Source of the DNA: Ophiothrix spiculata
Lineage: Eukaryota; Echinodermata; Ophiuroidea; Amphilepidida; Ophiotrichidae
Length of the DNA: 27,435 nucleotides
Direction: 5' to 3' (one strand)
NCBI GenBank assembly: GCA_000969725.1
Contig: JXSR01S002778.1
In this document: one piece after another, positions 18,442 to 27,435 of the stretch
How positions within the stretch are numbered: position 1 is the stretch's first letter
How the letters are laid out: every line of letters starts with the position of its first letter
Position numbers and translations under genes: made by a program
Notes under the pieces: generated by a model
The model's database searches: none
The model's input: the letters and a program-made list of their open reading frames with translations, nothing else
Told to the model about the DNA's origin: nothing

Positions 18442-18597
18442 ATTCAAAAGCATCTCAAATTGGCAAAAGTGTCTCAAATTGAAAATCATCTCATAATGTA
18501 TCTCATTTTGCTCCAAAAAATAATAAGCAATATGAGATACATTATGAAATGATTTTTCAATTTGAGACACTTTTGCCAATTTGAGATACTTTTGAAT
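18442..18597. repeat. Long hairpin-forming inverted repeat, arms about 65 bp
   Basis: The left arm (18442-18506) runs ATTCAAAAGCATCTCAAATT, GGCAAAAGTGTCTCAAATTG and so on. The right arm (about 18529-18597) is its inverse, ending CCAATTTGAGATACTTTTGA. A short A-rich loop separates them. ATCTCA/TGTCTCAAATT units repeat inside each arm. Confidence 0.85.
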
Positions 18598-18635
18598 ACC
18601 AGTGGAAATCGTTTGAATTTCCTACAAAACAAATC

Positions 18636-19228
18636 TTAAGGTGGCCTAGCTCAGATAAAATTCCTCTATTTATTTTTCTAATTGTTTAATATATGATGTG
18701 CTGAATACATTTATGAAATAAAAAATGGGGGTCAGCGACTTAGTTTTTGAGAAAAATCCACTTTAAAAACACTATCTTTTACTATTGCCCTCTATGGTAA
18801 AATCAAAATAAATCAGACAAAAACACTAAATATAATTAAAAAACGGCTCTATTTTTTCTCTCTTTTTCACATATGTTTTGGTCCTTATATAGTTCTTTAA
18901 AAAAACGTATTAAAAAAATATGGTCACCGACTTACTTTATTAGATATTAAGCAAAATTCAGCAAAAAATTGACATTTTTTAGCAATGACTAATCCCTCAT
19001 AATTAAGCACTGTGCGCTTTAGGCCCTGCGCTGTCAGGAGCAACACGCATGGTCTTATGCGTGAATATAAAAATGATGCACGTGGAAGATTGCGTTATTT
19101 TAAAGCGCAAGACATAGTACGCCAGAAAGTACGCTAAAAGCTCGGGATAAATACTTTGAAATTGTTTCCAAACCCGTTGATATCAGCTCACTCGTGTCCG
19201 ACACCGTTTCTGTGCTAGGCCACCTTAA
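18636..19228. mobile_element. Inverted-repeat element with TTAA flanks, 585 bp
   Basis: TTAAGGTGGCCTAGCTCAGA at 18636 is matched inverted by TCTGTGCTAGGCCACCTTAA ending at 19228. If TTAA is the target duplication, the element proper is 18640-19224, as in piggyBac-type insertions; TA is the alternative reading. Internally AT-rich with no transposase frame. Confidence 0.75.
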
Positions 19229-19302
19229 GGTTGCGTATACCGAGAGTGTGTGTGACTTGTTAGCGTTAACAAAAATACATAGCACATACGAGTATGAGAA
19301 TG

Positions 19303-19660
19303 CACTTTATGAGGATAATCTGAAAACGGTCAAAATTGGGCAAAAAGTACCAAAATATTGGCTAGATTTAAATATAAATAGTCAAATTTTGACTTCAAAA
19401 TAATCTGAATTCAGATTTTTATCTGAAAATTCTCATGCCTGCACATATCTTGATTGGTAGTGTATTTACGCGTGGTGATACACTTTATGAGAAAAATCTG
19501 AAAACAGTCAAAATTGGGCAAAAAGTACCAAAATATTGGCTAGATTTAAATATAAATAGTGACATTTTGACTTCAAAACTTCAGATTTTGATCTGACAAT
19601 TCTCATGCCTGCACATATATCTTGATTGGTATAGTGTATCTATGCGTGGTGATACACTTA
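19303..19660 (+). repeat. Two tandem copies of a 178-bp unit
   Basis: CACTTTATGAGGATAATCTG starts at 19303 and a close copy starts at 19481. Shared text includes AAAATTGGGCAAAAAGTACC, AAATATTGGCTAGATTTAAA, CTCATGCCTGCACATAT and CTTGATTGGTA. The second copy lost a few bases near TTCAGATTTT. Not coding. Confidence 0.85.
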
Positions 19661-19751
19661 GAAACTAGTTGACTCCACTCATTTATTGCTTCATGTTTTG
19701 TAGGAAATTTAGTGACTTCAGTATAAAAATGCCATTGCCCAGCACTGCAAA

Positions 19752-20005
19752 TAATATGTGATGGCTCATCCCGAAAGGGGAGACTTTGCAGATGATGTTA
19801 ATTTTGATTTTATCATCTCATCTTTTTCTAAGCTTTAAAATGACACCTTACTTGTTGAAATTGATCAAGGCGATCAAGTTTTACAACAGAAAATGTGTTG
19901 GAAATTCTTATTATTTTCTTTATTTTTTGCTGCCTATTTTCATCATTTTCTTGAAAGTGTTCTGTTACAAAGTCCCCCCCTTTCGGGGCGAGTCATCACA
20001 TATTA
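19752..20005. mobile_element. Miniature inverted-repeat family M2, copy 1
   Basis: TAATATGTGATGGCTCATCC then CGAAAGGGG and GACTTTG at the left is matched inverted by CAAAGTCCCCCCCTTTCGGG then GCGAGTCATCACATATTA. The interior shares TTTAAAATGACACCTTAC and AAATTGATCAAGGCGATCAA with copy 2 at 25300. Small frames reading KMTPYLLKLIKAIKFYNRK come from it and are not a gene. Confidence 0.85.
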
Positions 20006-20009
20006 CTAT

Positions 20010-20319
20010 TTTTCTGAGGTGAAACTCTGTTGTATTGAGTATATTTTTGGTGCAATTTTGTATGCTTTTATAAAAACCTGACACATTTATGTATTATCAT
20101 AATAAAAAAACTAATGAATTAAAGTTGTGAGTTTCTTAAATTTTTAGTAGCATTATGCAGTGGGTACTTGTTTACCCAAGTTATTTTTAATTGATCAAGA
20201 TTTAACTAACTTTCAAAATTACATGAAACACATTTTGTGAAAATATGAAAAAAATTATGTTCGCAAGTGGAATGTTAGATAAAAATTGCAGATTAAGTAT
20301 TTTATTATTAATAAGCTTG
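20010..20319. other. Intergenic AT-rich spacer
   Basis: No gene, paired repeat ends or RNA motif were found in this stretch between two miniature elements. Confidence 0.5.
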
Positions 20320-20642
20320 TATACTGTATTGTTCCTATTAATCGCCCATGCTCTAGTAAACGCCCATCTCAAACAAATTTCAAACAAACATGTTAAAATC
20401 ATTCAATTTTGGAGCAATTTCATAAATCATTAAGCTTACCAACAATCGTGAGTAACAGGAAACTGTACCGGAAGTTAATCAATGAGGTTGAGATCCCGGA
20501 AATGATGTAAAAAATTTCAGTATTTCTGTAATTGCGTCGCAATTTTGTGCAAATTTTGATGTTGAAAATTGGTCTCTAATATTGTTTGCCCTTCATGAAA
20601 TGTTGCCGCCGAGTGGGCAATTAATAGGAACAATATGGTATA
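20320..20642. mobile_element. Miniature inverted-repeat element, 323 bp, TA ends
   Basis: TATACTGTATTGTTCCTATT then AATCGCCCA at the left is repeated inverted at the right as TGGGCAATTAATAGGAACAA then TATGGTATA. The arms are about 29 bases with three or four differences. TA lies at both ends. No frame. Confidence 0.8.
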
Positions 20643-20902
20643 TTTGATTGGTGTAATATAAGTACTTAGTTGTCTGATGTCAGACCCATAACAGGGGGCC
20701 AAGTGATGCCTCCACAAAAAAAATCCCCAAAACTGAAAACCCCTCGATTCCTCAAGTTTGTTGATATGATCAGCTAAAAAAAAAAAAAATTGTGTTTTTT
20801 GTAAGTTTCAGTATTTTTTTGATCCACAGTGATTCACAGATAAAACAGGCATAGGCCCGACATTTGAAGTACATTGTGTATTTTGGCAGCTTCTCAATCA
20901 AT

Positions 20903-21115
20903 TACTGTAAAACATGAAATATTTGCGAAAAGAACATTTTGCGAATTTCAGAATGTGCGATTTTTGGCGGCATTTTTATTTCACTTATTGCATCAGCATG
21001 CCATTTAAAATCATTGTACATTATTAGTATGAGCGGCAAATTAATTTTGTGATTTTGGGGTATTATCGAAATTAGCAAAATTAAATTGCTAGCAAATATT
21101 TCTTGTTTTACAGTA
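20903..21115. mobile_element. Miniature inverted-repeat element, 213 bp
   Basis: TACTGTAAAACATGAAATAT then TTGCG at the left; the inverse AGCAAATATTTCTTGTTTTA then CAGTA at the right. Internal GCGAATTTC and GATTTTGGGG pieces are consistent with a decayed non-autonomous element. Confidence 0.8.
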
Positions 21116-21394
21116 TGTGATAGAATTGCACATACAGGTCAGCAATAGTAATGCAGGTATATATCCTGCCTGGCTTGGCATGAAAAAATTTCGTGCATAT
21201 TCAGTTTTACCACTTCCGTGCGATAGTTTTTCAAGTGTGTGCTAACTTTACGCCCAAGTTATAATAATTCTGGGTACTGTATATGATGGAGTCTTGAGAG
21301 ACAAAGCTTGTAGGGATTTTGGCCTTAAACCTGATGCAGATTGTAGTTATAATCCCGGGTGGGGGGGGGGGGGCACTGACCTGGAACTGCACTG

Positions 21395-24300
21395 TCTGCC
21401 GCTCCCTATACCCCATTTCAAGCACTTAAAGTTACTTCTACATCACGTGACTATCAAATTGATAAAGTGGAGTTTAGAAAGCTGTTGGAAGAACGTTTCA
21501 TTTGTGAATTTCCTGTATATTCGAGTGATCCGACTAAGCTTGTTGATTCTTATGAGCAAATAACTTTGTCTGTTCTTGATGAAATATGCCCCCTTAAAAA
21601 CAAAGGTTCGTGTGGTCAGACCGAGATTGCCATGGTACAATGGCGACATTCATTCTGCAAGACGAATCAGGCGACGTCTAGAACGTAAGTGGCGGAAGAG
21701 CCGTACTGAACAAGATCATGTAAATTTTGTGGCTCAGAAAGACGCTGTGACTCAAATGATCAACAAAGCTAAAATTGACTACTTCACTAATAAGTTTTCA
21801 AACTGCAGTGTGAAAGATATGTATGCTACCATCAACACCCTTCTTAACAAGACGTCGAGAGTACTCCCTGATAGTGATTCTGCTTCTGATCGAGAATTGG
21901 CTAACAACTTTCTGTCATTTTTTATAAATAAGGTTGAAACAATTAGATCTAATGTCAACTCGGAGAACTCTGTTGTGTTTGAGGAGGTTGATGGTGCAGA
22001 TATATCTGATCATATTTTATCTCATTTCCATCCTTTGACATGTGATGATGTCAGAAAAATTGTCATGCAGTTTCCAAGTAAATCGTGTAGCATGGATTCC
22101 CTCCCAACTTGGTTAATCAAAGAAAACATTCATATTTTATTACCGTATATCACCAAGGTGGTCAATGCATCTCTTACATCCGGTGTATTCCCAGAGAATC
22201 TAAAGCATGCTATCATAACGCCTGTGTTAAAGAAGTGGGCATTTTCACGAAAAAGTGGACATGAGAAAAATATTGAAAAAAGGATGTAACTATTCAATGA
22301 AAAATGCTACCACCATATATTTGGCATCAAAAGAAAGCTATTTTGAAGCTCTTTAAAATGAACCTAATTTTGAAAAGACTGAACAAAGATGTCTATGAAA
22401 TTTCTTTAAAAAACCTAATTTTTGGTCAAATTTCTTGATTTTCATAATGAAAAGTAGTAATTTTTATTTAATTTTTTCAACCCATTCTTGGTTGTTTACT
22501 TGGGTGTTATTGTTCTAAATGGCTTAAATAAGGATCAATTTTACACATGAGGTTGTATTCTTTGTTAATCCTGACCAGGCTTTACGGTTAAGTGCACCCA
22601 AATATCAGCGGACAAATTGTCCTTCCGTTACCGTCCTTCCGTGACCATGATCCCTTCGCATTTTGCATTGTTAAAACATAACCGTAGGGAATATTTTGAT
22701 GTGGAATGTGGCAAACTATTGTAGAAACACCAAGCAATGCATTCAGTATCTTTGAAATAAAATTTCTTAATAACTTTCGTAAACATTTTCAAAAATGTAC
22801 TCAAGGTGAAAAACCATGTCCGTTTTGCTGTCCTTCCGTGACCGACCTCATTAATATACATATTTTGCGACAGAGGAATTTTTATGAAAAAAATCCTGTT
22901 GAATATGAATTCTTCAAGGTATACTCAACTAAATATGGAATTAGTTTTATTTTATCCAATTCAATTTTGCCAATGTATGTGTTTGAAATACAGAAAAATT
23001 CTGTGATTGTCCTTCCGTTACCGTGAAAATGCCCAAGTCTAGTCTGGATCACAACATGTTAAAACATTATAGACCAGTATCAAATATCAAATTCATTGCT
23101 AAGATCATTGAGAAAGCGGCGTCATGTCAGGTGGTGGATCATGTGGACAGCAATTCCCTTGGCGAGAAATATCAGTCTTTGTATAAAAAGAACCATAGTA
23201 CGGAGACAGCCCTCCTTAAGGTCAAAAGCGATATCCACCAGTCCATTGATAAAAACAATGCTGTCCTCATGGTCCTGCTTTCGATACGGTCGACCACACT
23301 TGTTTTTTAGAAAGGCTTGACAAGCGTTTTTGTATTCGTGGCTTGGCCAATTCATGGTTTAGAACATATCTCACTGATCGCACCACCAAAGTTGCCATTA
23401 ACCAGGTTTTCTCTGATGAACACATTCTCAAATACTCGTTGCCCCAGGGATCCATAATCGGCCCTCAGGGCTTCATAATGTATACTAGTCCAATAGGTGA
23501 CATCATCCGGAAGTACAAAATCTCATTCCACGCATACGCTGATGATGTGCAGCTTTACTCTGAATTTAATCCTAAGAGTGCTGTTGAACGTGAGTTAGCT
23601 CTTTCAAATTTAATTGTTTGCATTTCGGAAATTAATACCTGGATGAATCAAAATAAATTGCAATTAAATCAGGACAAAACTGAGTTTTGCGTCATGGAAA
23701 GTCATAGAGCTATAAAGACTCTGGGGGAAATACATCTGAACCTCGGAGAAGCTACCATTTCACCTTCTTTGAATGTCAAAATCTTGGTGTCACCTTAGAT
23801 TCGTCTCTAACCATGTCCACACACATATATTGGCAATGTTTGCAAAACTGTCAATTTTCATATCAGAAATTTATGGCGCATCCGACGGTTCATATCACAG
23901 GAGGCCTGTCACAGTGCTGTCCGAGCGCTTGTCCCGTCCCGCATTGACTATGCCAATTCGCTCTTGTACAATGCGTGCTCTAAAGATCTTATGCGATTGC
24001 AGCGTCTTCAAAATAAAGCTGCTCGGCTTGTCTTTGCTTGTGGACGGGACAGTCGCTCGGCAGACCTGCTTCCATCCCTCCACTGGCTCCCCGTTAAAGA
24101 TAGGATTTATTTCAAAATTGCTTTGTATGTGTATAAGTGTATTAACAGCATTGCACCATCATATTTATCTGAATTGGTTTCATTAAAGAGTGTTAGGAAT
24201 ACGTCTGAATGCAGGCGACGACTCAGATCTTTCTCTGATTCCACCCAGCTGTTCGTTCCACGGTCTCATAAACGTGCTGGGGATTCTTCGTTTTATGTTG

Positions 24301-24487
24301 CGGCTGCTAAATTGTGGAATAAGCTCCCTGCTAATCTGAGAGTCTGTATCGTTGCCAGCTTTCAGACGTACACTTAAAACTCACCTCTTTTCTGCATAAT
24401 TTGTTGGTATATTTTTGTTGTATGTATATGTTTTAGCGCTGTGTTCTTTGTAGAGCGCTTTATGAATGCTTGGTAATAATAATAATA
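21395..24487 (+). pseudogene. Dead non-LTR retrotransposon (CR1/L2-like), 5'-truncated, split by an insertion
   Basis: The conceptual frame starts near ALKVTSTSRDYQIDKVEFRK (about 21420) with a frameshift near 21600, then WYNGDIHSARRIRRRLERK, typical of the linker between endonuclease and reverse transcriptase. RT blocks follow: DSLPTWLIKENIHILLPYI, FPENLKHAIITPVLKK, HYRPVSNIKFIAKIIEK, AFDTVDHTCFLERLDKRF, LPQGSIIGPQGFIMY and the catalytic YADDVQLYSE. The usual DLSAAFDTVDH is shortened by a deletion at about 23277. A further frameshift is near 23790. The C-terminus has RLQRLQNKAARLVFACGRD and LHWLPVKDRIYFKIALYVYK, then WNKLPANLR. The 3' end is a TAATAATAA tail at 24473-24487. A 798-bp element interrupts it at 22237. 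Clade is inferred from the C-terminal pattern. Confidence 0.88.
22237..23034. mobile_element. 798-bp inverted-repeat transposon inside the LINE, 4-bp target duplication
   Basis: It starts GGGCATTTTCACG and ends CGTGAAAATGCCC, a perfect 13-bp inverted end. AAGT lies on both sides (22233-22236 and 23035-23038). Removing the element plus one AAGT rejoins the LINE frame as PVLKKSSLDHN without error. The motif GTCCTTCCGTKACC occurs at 22619, 22634, 22829 and 23009, so internal repeats are subterminal and one adjoins the right end. The longest internal frame (22706-23026) has no recognisable transposase. A 4-bp duplication is known for Sola-type and Chapaev-type elements, but the family is not settled. 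Confidence 0.85.
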
Positions 24488-24904
24488 ACAACCTTTAGTT
24501 CACAAGCCTTATTTTCAAAAATTTTCAGTTCCCTAGGCTCATTTTTGAAATTTAGTTCCCAAGACCCCCATTTCAAGCAAAATTTCGAAAATGTTTGCTT
24601 CCAGAGCCCAAATTTTGCCCAGAAAACTAGTTCTGAATGGTCATTTTTGGTCCCTTCAGTTCTCTAGACCCCTTTTCAGAGTCAATCTTCTATTCCCTAG
24701 ACTAGGGTTTCGGATATTAATTGGGGCCTCACACCCCTACCAAAACCAAAGTTGGGTGCCCCCAGGTTATAATGATAACTCAATTATAGGTTAAAATGCG
24801 CATTTCATATCGAAAGTAAAATGAAACAAAATTAATGCACACACTGTCAATTTCAATGTGTCAATCAAAATGTCTCGTTTCCTGAGCAAACTGAAATGCA
24901 ATTT

Positions 24905-25095
24905 TTTTAAGTGGGTTCGAGCCCTGGGCCGGACGGTTTTCGTTTCCTTGTTTCCTTGGGCAAGAAACTTTACTCTACTTGCTCCGTGGTCGGACAGTCA
25001 CGTAAAGCTGTGGGTCCTCTGTACGAATAGACTCCTTCATGGGGTACGCATGTTATGCAAGTACTTGCATCATTGATTGATTGATTGATTGAACT
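24905..25095 (+). mobile_element. tRNA-derived SINE, family S1, copy 2
   Basis: It begins inside the tRNA head at the B box GGGTTCGAGCCCTGGGCC; the A box is missing (5'-truncated). The body TTTCGTTTCCTTGTTTCCTT, GGGCAAGAAACTTTACTC, TTGCTCCGTGGTC and TACGAATAGACTCCTTCATG closely follows copy 1 at 9376-9606. The tail is CATTGATTGATTGATTGATT. Confidence 0.8.
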
Positions 25096-25109
25096 TGATG
25101 AGCTATCTT

Positions 25110-25299
25110 TAAGCGTGTCAGGAACTTGAGGTGACTGTCTACCTGTATGGTTGCCTGGTTACCAGTTTCATTGGATTTAAATACATGGAAGTCATTAGGG
25201 AATCTTTGAACCCTTGGTTGATAGGAATATTTGCTTTTATTTACACAAGAGAAGAGTATAATTCCTCAGATTTTCGTGAATTGATTGCAATTTTAAACA
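25110..25299 (+). repeat. Duplicated module, first copy, left part
   Basis: This and 25557-25670 together resemble 25810-26100. Shared blocks include TTGAACNCNTGGTTGA, CTTTTATTTA and, beyond the inserted element, AGACTACAACR and TTGGTCRA. In this copy an open frame reads VTSFIGFKYMEVIRESLNPW then LIGIFAFIYTREE, while the second copy has ISEDINEALNSWLRRHFTLI. The similar peptides suggest an old coding module, but the family is not recognised. The M2 element at 25300 splits this copy. Confidence 0.45.
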
Positions 25300-25556
25300 A
25301 ATATGATGGCTCACCTCGAAAGGGGGGACTTTGCAGATGATATCAATTTTGATTTTTGCATTTCATCTGTTGCAGCATTTTTAAGCTTTAAAATGACACC
25401 TTACTTATTGAAATTGATCAAGGCGATCAAATTTTATAACAGAAAATCTGCTGGAAATTCTTATTGTTTTCTTTATTTTTTGCTGCCCATTTTCACCTGT
25501 TTCTTGAAAAGTGTTCTGTCGCAAAGTCCCCCTTTTCGGGGTGAGTCATCACATAT
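25300..25556. mobile_element. Miniature inverted-repeat family M2, copy 2
   Basis: ATATGATGGCTCACCTCGAA then AGGGGGGACTTTGC at the left and the inverse GCAAAGTCCCCCTTTTCGGG then GTGAGTCATCACATAT at the right. The interior closely follows copy 1 (19752-20005). The left end has lost a GT (ATATG-ATGG). It is inserted in a duplicated module whose other copy (25810-26100) lacks it. Confidence 0.85.
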
Positions 25557-25686
25557 GCCACAGGCCAAAGACTACAACAACGATAATGTCGGATTTATTG
25601 GTCGATATAAATAATAATCTTGTTTGAATGCTGGTTATTAGAACAATTCAGTCTATTGTAGAATAAAAAGGCTTATATAGTGATTT

Positions 25687-25733
25687 TAACCCTTTGAACC
25701 CATAACCCTTTGAACCCATAACCCTTTGAACCC
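25687..25733 (+). repeat. 16-bp minisatellite, three units
   Basis: AACCCTTTGAACCCAT is repeated three times in a row, the last unit ending AACG. Next to it, TACCGGCTCA and TGAGCCGGTTTACCGGC (about 25746-25797) form a short inverted repeat. Confidence 0.9.
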
Positions 25734-25809
25734 AACGAGTTAGTATACCGGCTCACATGTACATGAACCATATACCTGATGAGCCGGTTTACCGGCTTTT
25801 AAGTCACGT

Positions 25810-26100
25810 GTCAGAAACTTGATATGTCTGTCAATATGCATGGGTATAGTTACCATTTTCAATGGTCTTGTTTATATCAGAAGACATCAATGAAGCTTTG
25901 AACTCATGGTTGAGGCGCCATTTCACTCTTATTTATTTGACAGAGGTGAAAATGTTTTCATATTTTCGTAAACTTGATCAGAATTGCAACAAACGTTACT
26001 TCGCCCATAGACTACAACGTAAATGTGCATATGTTGGTCAACATAAATAGTATTCTTTTGTGAATGTTGGATATTGGAGCACTTCAAACTACTGTAAAAT
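25810..26100 (+). repeat. Duplicated module, second copy, without the inserted element
   Basis: It aligns to 25130-25299 plus 25557-25670 with many substitutions. It has the frame ISEDINEALNSWLRRHFTLI then YLTEVKMFSYFRKLDQNCNK and ends GQHK at a stop. The equivalent end in the first copy is GFIGRYK and a stop. The function is unknown. Confidence 0.45.
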
Positions 26101-26183
26101 GAAAATTTGAAAAAGTAACGCAAGGAAAATCAAAAATCAAAGTAAGTTTCTGTTTTGCTTCATCGTGACAAAGTGGTTGATAA

Positions 26184-26526
26184 GGCCTAAATAAATAATT
26201 GTTTGATTGGCGTAACATAGAAATAAAAAATAGGGTAGGTCAGTCAGATTTTTTTTTTTTTTAATTTTTTAAGTCAATGTTTCACATACAAGACCCAAAA
26301 TATACGACACATAAACAAAAACATCTTCACTTTTTCTGTAACACATCTTTTATTTGTCATTTTGAATGTCCTCAAACCCATATCTCGGGGGCCCCCATGA
26401 ATTGATTCCCATCAAATTTGGGATTTGGAGGTTTTTTACCATGCTCAAAAAAATAAAAATATTTAGGGTCGGCAGTAAAAATAGGGTCGGTCGGGTTACG
26501 CCAATCAAACAATTTTTTTTTAGGCC
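26184..26526. mobile_element. Miniature inverted-repeat family M1, full copy 2
   Basis: AGGCCTAAATAAATAATTG then TTTGATTGGCGTAACATAGA at the left; the inverse GGTTACGCCAATCAAACAAT then TTTTTTTTAGGCCTA at the right. Internal text such as CACATCTTTTATTTGTCATT, TTTGAATGTCCT and GGGATTTGGAGGTTTTTTAC agrees closely with 7739-8094. Frames on its minus strand are repeat-derived. Confidence 0.85.
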
Positions 26527-26529
26527 TAA

Positions 26530-27435
26530 ATTGTGACAAATTATTATCAATTCTGATTTAAGATGAATGCTTCTTACATTTTAGCATCTGTTAAGCCAAT
26601 CTTATCTGTTGGTGTTGTGGTAAATGCCATGTTTTGAAGAAAAACATGACGTGCCATATTGGCACTCTACGGTATTTAAAACAAAAATCCAAAGACTTGT
26701 ATAGGTTTGTCTAAACACAATTTTATTACTATTCTCATGGTTTCAGAACATCCAGTATTTTCTCAACGTTCTTACATGACCTTGGTAAAATTAAATTACA
26801 TATATACTACAAATACTGTGTCAAACACTTTGAACCTACTATACTGTTGGTCAAGTAAAATTTCACAATAAAAATTAAAAACTCAGGGCCCGATTTTATA
26901 ACACTGCATCGTTGTTGAAGGATTTTAGTCACTGAAACGTAAAACCCTTCACAAGTGTACAATCCGATCTTAAGCTAAATTCAGACTCGACGCAAACGCA
27001 CAGAACGTGTACCGTATAAATGGGAGTTTTGAGTAGTTCTGATAGAGTGATATCAAAATGCAAAACCACTTGCAGCAATGCATATCGAGTTGAGAAAAGC
27101 TGAACTTTCCATTATGTGTTCATGTTGTCGGCTGCCGCAGTCCGTTTGAGTTTTGAGTGTGAATTTATTTACGGTGTGTGAGTCGATTGCGGTGGGTATT
27201 ATTGGAAAATGCAATAAAGCTTCAGTATAAGGATTGTACATGGGACAATGCAAACCTTTCATAATACTAATTAGTTGTTAGTTAAGGTGGATCGAAAGGA
27301 TGTTTCTGGAAATTAGAAACTGCATTTAGAGGCACTTGATTACATTGAACAAGTAAAACTTAAAACACTGAGCAAAATGGTTTTTGTTTGAAGGAAATCG
27401 GACATATGGTTGCCAAGATATGCTTGATTTTAATT
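26530..27435. other. Right-hand flank with no gene seen
   Basis: Stops are frequent in all frames except a minus-strand stretch at 27053-27262 that resembles nothing known to me. No paired repeat ends, tRNA boxes or splice-bounded exon were found. GGGCCCGATTTTATAAC at about 26886 could be a transposon end without a visible partner. Confidence 0.5.

Larger units (their letters stand above)
21345..24780. repeat. Probable older G-rich repeat that received the LINE insertion
   Basis: TTATAATCCCGGGTGGGGG at about 21346 and TGGGTGCCCCCAGGTTATAA near 24753 are approximate inverted ends. Between them sits the LINE. Bases 24490-24780 (TTAGTTCCCAAGACCCCCAT, TTCCCTAGACTAGGGTTTC) look like this repeat's body. 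A run of 13 or more G at about 21361 makes the left boundary unsure. Confidence 0.4.

Noticed and set aside
19786..20022. Conserved small protein shared with 25303-25614 (KMTPYLLKLIKAIKFYNRK)
   Set aside because: The similarity is explained by two copies of a miniature transposon with inverted ends.
22706..23026. 106-codon frame as a transposase
   Set aside because: I see no catalytic triad, zinc-finger pattern or other transposase signature; two CPFC-like cysteines alone are not enough.
21467..24377. Intact autonomous LINE
   Set aside because: It has several frameshifts, a deletion before AFDTVDH, no endonuclease domain and an 798-bp insertion.
25687..25733. Telomere-like repeat because of CCCTTTGAA units
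   Set aside because: The 16-bp unit is not TTAGGG and has only three copies; it is a plain minisatellite.

Overview
This is a eukaryotic, AT-rich, repeat-dense genomic window, most likely from a marine invertebrate. Three things point that way: GT-AG introns, tRNA-derived SINEs with a TGAT-type tail, and many short inverted-repeat transposons. An ambulacrarian or cephalochordate is plausible from the repeat style, but the sequence does not fix the species. There is one real host gene. Everything else I can support is transposon-derived or simple repeat.

The gene is an ERI1-type (3'hExo) 3'-5' exoribonuclease on the + strand. It can be rebuilt from exons at 5808-5947 (SAP domain), 9131-9347 (Exo I, IIDFEATC), 9975-10058, 12036-12145 and 13593-13872 (PWDM, HRGIDD, stop). 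A phase-compatible first exon lies at 1273-1536. All junctions are GT-AG and in phase. The model is 364 aa, and all five DEDDh catalytic residues are present. Exon 1 is the least certain: it encodes a hydrophobic segment before a second in-frame ATG and is preceded by a 32-codon upstream ORF that overlaps the start codon as ATGA. An N gap (10628-11192) lies in the intron before exon 5.

The most unusual property is repeated partial duplication of this gene's own exons. The 3' half of the SAP exon, with its splice donor, recurs 563 bp downstream. The acceptor and start of exon 5 occur four times in tandem, and only the last copy has a donor and an open frame. The last codons plus early 3' UTR recur about three times in tandem, with a stray copy near 15960. 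This could modulate splicing, or could partly be assembly error next to the gap.

Transposable elements by region: 1575-1910 fold-back; 1930-4930 three degenerate copies of one repeat; 6970-7571 an inverted-repeat element with a second one inside it; 7739-8094, 12539-12619, 16022-16250 and 26184-26526 four members of one family; 8374-8800, 10140-10356, 13061-13371, 15437-15946, 17284-17565, 17802-18209, 18640-19224, 20320-20642 and 20903-21115 single inverted-repeat elements; 19752-20005 and 25300-25556 two members of another family. A dead LINE (about 21380-24490) is split by a 798-bp inverted-repeat element with a 4-bp target duplication. Its removal exactly rejoins the LINE frame. The LINE itself seems to sit in an older G-rich repeat. 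A minus-strand gag-like ORF relic (16616-17108) is bracketed by an inverted repeat. I saw no CRISPR, operon, rRNA or convincing new defence or metabolic system.
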